This document shows, one piece after another, positions 59,859 through 64,000 of a stretch of DNA of 64,000 nucleotides. This DNA comes from Streptomyces fulvoviolaceus. GTDB lineage: Bacteria; Actinomycetota; Actinomycetes; Streptomycetales; Streptomycetaceae. The DNA lies in the NCBI RefSeq assembly GCF_000718165.1, contig NZ_JOEY01000002.1:310001-374000 (forward strand), read 5' to 3'. The notes beneath the pieces were generated by a model. It did not search any database. It saw nothing but the letters and a program-made list of their open reading frames with translations, and had not been told where the DNA came from. Position numbers and translations under genes: made by a program. Within the stretch, counting starts at the first letter, position 1, and each line of letters opens with the position of its first letter.

Positions 59859-60397
59859 GCCAGCGCCTCCCGCAGTTGCTGACGGGCCCGCATCGCCCGC
59901 GTCTTGACCGTGCCCGGCGGAATGCCGAGGAGGACGGCCGCCTCCCGGGTGGTGAGCCCGTCGATGACCGTGGCCTGCAGCACCGCCCGCAGTTCCGGTG
60001 ACAGCCGGACGAGGGCGCCCGCGAGGTCCCCGTGCTCAACCCCCGCGAGCACGCGTTCCTCAGCGGACGCCTCGTCCCGGTGCCGCAGTCGCGTCAGCGC
60101 CTGCCGCAGCCGTCCCCGTGCCCCGTCGCCGCGCAGCGCGTCGATCAGCCTTCGCGAGCCGATCCGCCACAACCACCCGGCCACGTCACCCTCCTCGCGG
60201 TACTTGGCGGTCCCCCGCCACACCGCGAGGAACGTCTCCTGTACGACGTCGTCGACCACCCCGGCGTCGGCGCACCGGCCGCGCAGTCGCGCGAGCAGCC
60301 AGGGCGCGTACCGCCGGTACAGCTCCTCGAAGGCACGCCGGTCCCCGTCCGCCGCGATGGCCCGCAGCAGGTCTCCGTCGCTTCTCGTTTCCCTCAC
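59855..60397 (-). CDS. ECF RNA polymerase sigma factor
   Basis: 180 residues. Region 2 (FEELYRRYAPWLLARLRGRCADAGVVDDVVQETFLAVWRG) and region 4 (LRAVLQATVIDGLTTREAAVLLGIPPGTVKTRAMRARQQL). First gene of the operon sigma, zinc-finger protein, ABC ATPase, permease, and originally perhaps the membrane protein beyond the IS. GTG start after GAGGTGAC. Confidence 0.92.
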   Translation of the reverse strand: MRETRSDGDLLRAIAADGDRRAFEELYRRYAPWLLARLRGRCADAGVVDDVVQETFLAVWRGTAKYREEGDVAGWLWRIGSRRLIDALRGDGARGRLRQALTRLRHRDEASAEERVLAGVEHGDLAGALVRLSPELRAVLQATVIDGLTTREAAVLLGIPPGTVKTRAMRARQQLREALA

Positions 60398-60464
60398 GTC
60401 ACCTCATCGGACGAGCTCCGCCGATCGGTTCACACGACGGCGCTTGACTTTCGGATCATCTTTG

Positions 60465-60502
60465 CACCACCCTTTCACTACTCAATTAGTGAAAGGGTGG
60501 TG
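60465..60502. promoter_or_regulatory. Long perfect palindrome, operator of the YtrA-type GntR regulator
   Basis: 16-base arms CACCACCCTTTCACTA and TAGTGAAAGGGTGGTG around CTCAAT, directly before the GntR start. TTGACT at 60444-60449 is a possible -35. Confidence 0.8.
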
Positions 60503-60508
60503 GAACGC

Positions 60509-60910
60509 ATGGTCGAGTACCGCATCGACCGGCACAGCGGCGTGGCCACCTACGTGCAGATCGTCCAGCAGACCAAGCAGGCCCTCCGGCTCGGCCACCT
60601 GGAGCCGGGGGACAAGCTGCCCACGGCCCGCGAGGTCGTCGAAGCCACCGCCATCAACCCGAACACCGTCCTGAAGGCGTACCGCGAACTGGAACGCGAG
60701 GGACTGGTGGAGGCACGGCGGGGCCTCGGCACCTTCGTCAAGCGGGGGCTGGGCACCGCCACCGCCGACTCCCCGCTGCCCGGGGAGCTGGACACGTGGG
60801 TGGCGAAGGCGCGCGAGGCCGGGCTGGACCGGGACGACGTGGCCGCACTCTTCACTGCCGTACTCGAGAAGCATTTCCTGAACCAGCACAGCCAGGGAGA
60901 ACCGTCATGA
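60509..60910 (+). CDS. YtrA-type GntR repressor
   Basis: 133 residues. Winged helix (VATYVQIVQQTKQALRLGHLEPGDKLPTAREVVEATAINPNTVLKAYRELEREGLVEARRG) with the short helical C-terminus of the YtrA subfamily. These normally repress their own ABC-transporter operon in response to antibiotics or envelope stress. GTGs three or four codons earlier are alternative starts but lie in the palindrome. Overlaps the ATPase start (ATGA). Confidence 0.92.
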   Translation: MVEYRIDRHSGVATYVQIVQQTKQALRLGHLEPGDKLPTAREVVEATAINPNTVLKAYRELEREGLVEARRGLGTFVKRGLGTATADSPLPGELDTWVAKAREAGLDRDDVAALFTAVLEKHFLNQHSQGEPS

Positions 60911-61800
60911 CCGACACGGCAATAGAAGCGGACGCGCTGGCCAAGCGCTTCGGCCGGCTCGGCCGCGCCACCTGGGCGCTGCGCGACTGCTCCTTCCGGC
61001 TCCCCGCCGGCCGCGTCTGCGCCGTCGTCGGACCCAACGGGGCGGGCAAGTCCACGCTCCTCGCCCTCGCCGCCGGGCTGACCGCTCCCACCGGGGGGAC
61101 CGTCACCGTCCTCGGCACCACCCCGGGCGCGGCACGCGCACGCGTCGGCTTCGTGGCCCAGGACAAGCCGCTGTACCCGCAGCTCAGCATCGCCGAGACG
61201 CTCCGCATGGGCGCCGACCTCAACCCCGGCCACTGGGACGCGGCCGCCGCCCAGCGGGTCGTGGCCGGCGGCGATCTCGATCCGAAGAAGAGGATCCGCT
61301 CGCTCTCCGGCGGCCAGCGCACCCGCGTCGCGCTCGCCCTCGCCCTGGGCAAGCGGCCCGAACTGCTGCTCATGGACGAGCCGATGGCCGACCTCGACCC
61401 GCTGGCCCGGCACGAGCTGATGGGCGTCCTGATGGCCCAGGCCGCCGAGCACGGCACCACCATCGTGATGTCCTCGCACGTCGTCGCCGAGCTGGAGGAC
61501 TCCTGCGACCACCTGCTGCTGATCGGCGAGGGCCGGGTGCGGCTGGCCGGCGAGATCGACGAGCTGCTGGAGGGGCACGCGCGCGTGTCCGCCCCGGCGC
61601 AGAGCGACCTCTCCCCGCACACCGTCATCGAGTCCCGCACGACCGGACGCCAAGTCAGCGCACTGGTCCGCCCGGTGGGCACGCTCCGCGCCGACTGGCA
61701 GGGCGGCACGCCCTCCCTGGAGGAGCTGGTCCTCTCCTACCTGCGCAATCCCGAGGCACCGGCCCTGACCCCGGCCAAGAGCGAGGAGTTCTCCGCGTGA
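60907..61800 (+). CDS. ABC transporter ATPase of the YtrA-type operon
   Basis: 297 residues. Walker A GPNGAGKST, Q-loop VAQDKP, signature LSGGQRTR, Walker B LLLMDEPMADLD (MADLD in place of the usual TAGLD), H-loop SSHV. C-terminal regulatory extension of about 70 residues. Coupled to both neighbours. Confidence 0.93.
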   Translation: MTDTAIEADALAKRFGRLGRATWALRDCSFRLPAGRVCAVVGPNGAGKSTLLALAAGLTAPTGGTVTVLGTTPGAARARVGFVAQDKPLYPQLSIAETLRMGADLNPGHWDAAAAQRVVAGGDLDPKKRIRSLSGGQRTRVALALALGKRPELLLMDEPMADLDPLARHELMGVLMAQAAEHGTTIVMSSHVVAELEDSCDHLLLIGEGRVRLAGEIDELLEGHARVSAPAQSDLSPHTVIESRTTGRQVSALVRPVGTLRADWQGGTPSLEELVLSYLRNPEAPALTPAKSEEFSA

Positions 61801-62795
61801 GCGCCGCCCTGACCGCTCCCACCCGGGTGCACCTGACCCGGTGGGTCGTGCGCCTGCACCGCCCGGCCCTGTACCTGTGGACCGCTCTCATCCTCGCCCT
61901 GGCCGCCGCACTGCTGTGGCTGGCCGGTCCGCTCGCCGACGCCGCGGCCGAGGCCTGGCAGCGGTACAACGCCTGCGCGGACATGGGTCCCTGCGCCTAC
62001 GACCAGGACGCGATCCTGCGCTACAAGGACTACTACGAGTACGCGACCTACGCCGTCCTCGCCGTCCCGTTCCTGGTCGCCGCCTGGTCCGGCGCCTCGC
62101 TCATCGGCCGCGAGGTCGAGAACGGCACCGCGCGCCTCGCCTGGACGCAGGGCCTCTCCCCGGTCCGCTGGCTGGCCACCAAGCTGGCGCTTCCGGCGCT
62201 GCTGGTCACCGTCGGCACCGGTGCGCTGGTCGCGCTGCACCGCCACGCGTGGGTCGCGGGCGACGGCCGTATCGACACCGCCAAGAGCTGGTCCGACTTC
62301 GCGACCTTCTATGCGAGCGGCCCGGTCGTCGTCGCCCTCGCCCTGACGGGGCTGGTCGCCGGCGCGCTCATCGGCCTGCGCCGGGCGAGCTCCTTCGGCG
62401 CCCTCGGCGGCGGCCTGTGCGTGACGGCGTTCCTGTGGTTCGGGATCCACCTGCTCATCCCCCACCTCTGGTCGACCGTCACCAAGGTGACCCCCATGGC
62501 GCACAACGTCGGCCCGTCCGGCAACGGCATCAGCGTCACCCAGGGCGTCATCACCGCCACCGGTGCGCGCATCGCCGACGCACACTGCACCGCCGACACC
62601 ACCGCACAGTGCCAGGCCTACTACGCCGATCTGGACGCCGTCAGCTGGTTCAACGACTACCACCCGGCCGCCCACTACTGGCCCCTGCAGTGGATCGCCA
62701 CCGGCATCCTCCTCGCCGTCACCGCCCTGCTGACCGTGGTGACCTTCCGCGGCCTGCGCCGCCGCACCACCACCCCCGAGGGAGCCGCCGTATGA
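61797..62795 (+). CDS. ABC permease, first of three paralogues
   Basis: 332 residues, six predicted helices. Shares with the next two genes the opening TRxxxRLHRxAL and the block SLIGREVENGTARLAWTQGLSPVRWLATKLALPAL. An extracytoplasmic loop (about 225-285) has a Cys pair (DAHCTAD, AQCQAYY). GTG start overlapping the ATPase stop. Confidence 0.88.
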   Translation: MSAALTAPTRVHLTRWVVRLHRPALYLWTALILALAAALLWLAGPLADAAAEAWQRYNACADMGPCAYDQDAILRYKDYYEYATYAVLAVPFLVAAWSGASLIGREVENGTARLAWTQGLSPVRWLATKLALPALLVTVGTGALVALHRHAWVAGDGRIDTAKSWSDFATFYASGPVVVALALTGLVAGALIGLRRASSFGALGGGLCVTAFLWFGIHLLIPHLWSTVTKVTPMAHNVGPSGNGISVTQGVITATGARIADAHCTADTTAQCQAYYADLDAVSWFNDYHPAAHYWPLQWIATGILLAVTALLTVVTFRGLRRRTTTPEGAAV

Positions 62796-63724
62796 GTGCC
62801 GTCACCGGCCTGCCCCGCACGGTGCTGCGGCTGCACCGCACCGCGCTGATCGTGTGGGCCGCCTTCGTCCTGGCCGCCGTCGCCGGCCTGGTGTGGCTGA
62901 ACGAGATCACCGCGGACTCCGCCCGCGCGTCGGGGTCCGACTGGGCCTGGCTCGACTACAGCGAGCCCATGGGCTGGGTCAGCACGGCCATGTACTACAG
63001 CTTCTGGGCCGTGGCCGCCTGGGCGGGCAGTGCGCTGATCGGCCGCGAACTGGAGTCCGGCACGGCCCGCCTCGCCTGGACGCAGGGCCTCTCGCCGACC
63101 CGCTGGCTGGCCGCCAAGCTCGCCCTGCCCGCGCTGGTGCTGGTCCTCGCCGGTGCCGTGTTCGTCCCCGTCTACCGCTGGGCGTGGTCGGCGAACCGGG
63201 ACCTCATGGGCGACAACTGGGACTTCGGCGACGTGTTCGCCGCCCGCGGCCCGGCGGTGGTGGCGTACGGCCTGTGCGCCCTCGCGGTCGGCGCGCTCGC
63301 CGCGATCGTGCTGCGCCGCTCGCTGCCCGCCCTCGGGGTGGCCGTCGCCGTGATGATCTCCCTCAACGTGTACCTGGAGCAGCACCGCGAGGAGTTCTGG
63401 CCGACCGTGACCCGCACCTCCGCCACGGAGATCGAGCTGCCGAACAGCGCGTCGCAGATCGAGAACGGCGTCCTCGTCCACGGGCAGCGGAACACGAGCG
63501 TCGACTACTGGAGCTGCGACGGCACCGCCGCCGAGATGAAGCGCTGCACCGACGACCTGGGCATCACGGGCTACTGGTCCACCTTCCACCCCCAGTCCCA
63601 CTTCTGGCCCATGAACCTCGTCGAGACCGGCATCCTCCTCACGATCACCGCCCTCGCGACGGCCGCCGCCTTCTGGACACTGCGCCACCGCACAGGCGCC
63701 GCCCGCAAGGAGTCCGCCGTATGA
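62792..63724 (+). CDS. ABC permease, second of three paralogues
   Basis: 310 residues. Same fold and the same block (ALIGRELESGTARLAWTQGLSPTRWLAAKLALPAL). The C-terminal loop has a matching Cys pair (YWSCDGT, KRCTDDL). Overlaps both neighbours by four bases. Confidence 0.88.
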   Translation: MSAVTGLPRTVLRLHRTALIVWAAFVLAAVAGLVWLNEITADSARASGSDWAWLDYSEPMGWVSTAMYYSFWAVAAWAGSALIGRELESGTARLAWTQGLSPTRWLAAKLALPALVLVLAGAVFVPVYRWAWSANRDLMGDNWDFGDVFAARGPAVVAYGLCALAVGALAAIVLRRSLPALGVAVAVMISLNVYLEQHREEFWPTVTRTSATEIELPNSASQIENGVLVHGQRNTSVDYWSCDGTAAEMKRCTDDLGITGYWSTFHPQSHFWPMNLVETGILLTITALATAAAFWTLRHRTGAARKESAV

Positions 63725-64000
63725 CCGCCACGCTCCCCGCCCCCACGGTGCTGCGCCTGCACCGCACCGCGCTGACCGGCTGGCTGGTCGCCTTCACGGC
63801 GGTCGCAGCGCTCCTGCTGTGGGCGTACGGCCCGGGGGCGGACGCGGCCGTCGCCGAGTGGAACCGGCTCTGCGCCCGGCAGCGCCCGTGCACGTGGGGC
63901 GGCGGCTCGATCATGAACTACTACCGTGCCTTCACGCTCGCCGAGTTCCTGATCCTCTGGATCCCGGGCCTCGTGGCCGCCTGGGCGGGCGCCGCCCTCA
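63721..64000 (+). CDS. ABC permease, third paralogue, cut by the window end
   Basis: The first 93 residues are visible: ATLPAPTVLRLHRTALTGWLVAFTAVAALLLWAYG, then an AWAGAAL segment equivalent to the AWAG/SGAS(A)LIG block of the other two. Begins on the stop codon of the previous gene, so part of the same operon. Confidence 0.85.
   Translation, partial: MTATLPAPTVLRLHRTALTGWLVAFTAVAALLLWAYGPGADAAVAEWNRLCARQRPCTWGGGSIMNYYRAFTLAEFLILWIPGLVAAWAGAAL

Overview
The window is high-GC actinobacterial DNA and almost certainly a Streptomyces chromosome arm or core segment. The codon use is strongly GC-biased, GTG and leaderless starts are common, and several Streptomyces hallmark genes are recognisable: the nickel regulator Nur, the anti-sigma factor RsiG, the nitrogen regulator GlnR, mycothiol synthase MshD, and DUF397/WhiJ-type regulator pairs. 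The central gene order (nur, ygfZ, dtd ... sulfurtransferase, DUF2993, moaD-like, hydrolase, glnR, lacI, htrA, response regulator, histidine kinase) matches what I remember of the S. coelicolor SCO4179 to SCO4155 segment. The 5'-nucleotidase/mshD pair at 47.5-50.4 kb matches SCO4152-SCO4151. If so, about 22 kb (25.3-47.5 kb) is accessory DNA inserted between two core blocks.

Layout. 0.5-5.1 kb: three copies of an unrecognised module, each a GntR-type regulator with a shared novel C-terminal domain facing a divergent 60-62 residue, two-helix membrane peptide. One copy also carries a HAD phosphatase. 5.3-7.4 kb: a broken Eis-like acetyltransferase (frameshift plus an inserted palindromic repeat) and RsiG, whose C-terminus runs into a dispersed repeat. 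7.5-14 kb: dtd, ygfZ, nur, a nitrobindin-like protein, a 33-residue membrane peptide, three related single-pass membrane proteins, and DsrE, VOC and DUF3099 proteins. 14-25.3 kb: a tandem duplication, the sulfur block (leader peptide, sulfurtransferase, DUF1416), DUF2993, MoaD, GlnR, LacI, HtrA and its probable two-component system.

25.3-47.5 kb, accessory: a secreted cysteine-containing protein, a WhiJ/DUF397 locus with twin operators, a DUF6247/RelE-like pair, an ECF sigma factor with a membrane partner, a four-gene MacAB-like transporter, a protease-inhibitor-like protein, a pectate lyase-pectinesterase fusion, a PIN/RHH toxin-antitoxin pair, an orphan response regulator, an ABC exporter, two paralogous tiny basic proteins, and a large HTH-STAND-WD40 protein next to small secreted proteins.

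47.5-64 kb: 5'-nucleotidase and MshD, an LLM oxidoreductase gene destroyed by a 186-bp MITE, an aldo-keto reductase/TetR pair with twin operators, an IS200/IS605 element with intact TnpB and an internally deleted TnpA sitting inside a sigma/zinc-finger/ABC operon, and a YtrA-type GntR/ABC operon with three tandem permease paralogues, the last cut off by the window end. The best candidate for an undescribed system is the triplicated GntR plus membrane-peptide module at the left end.
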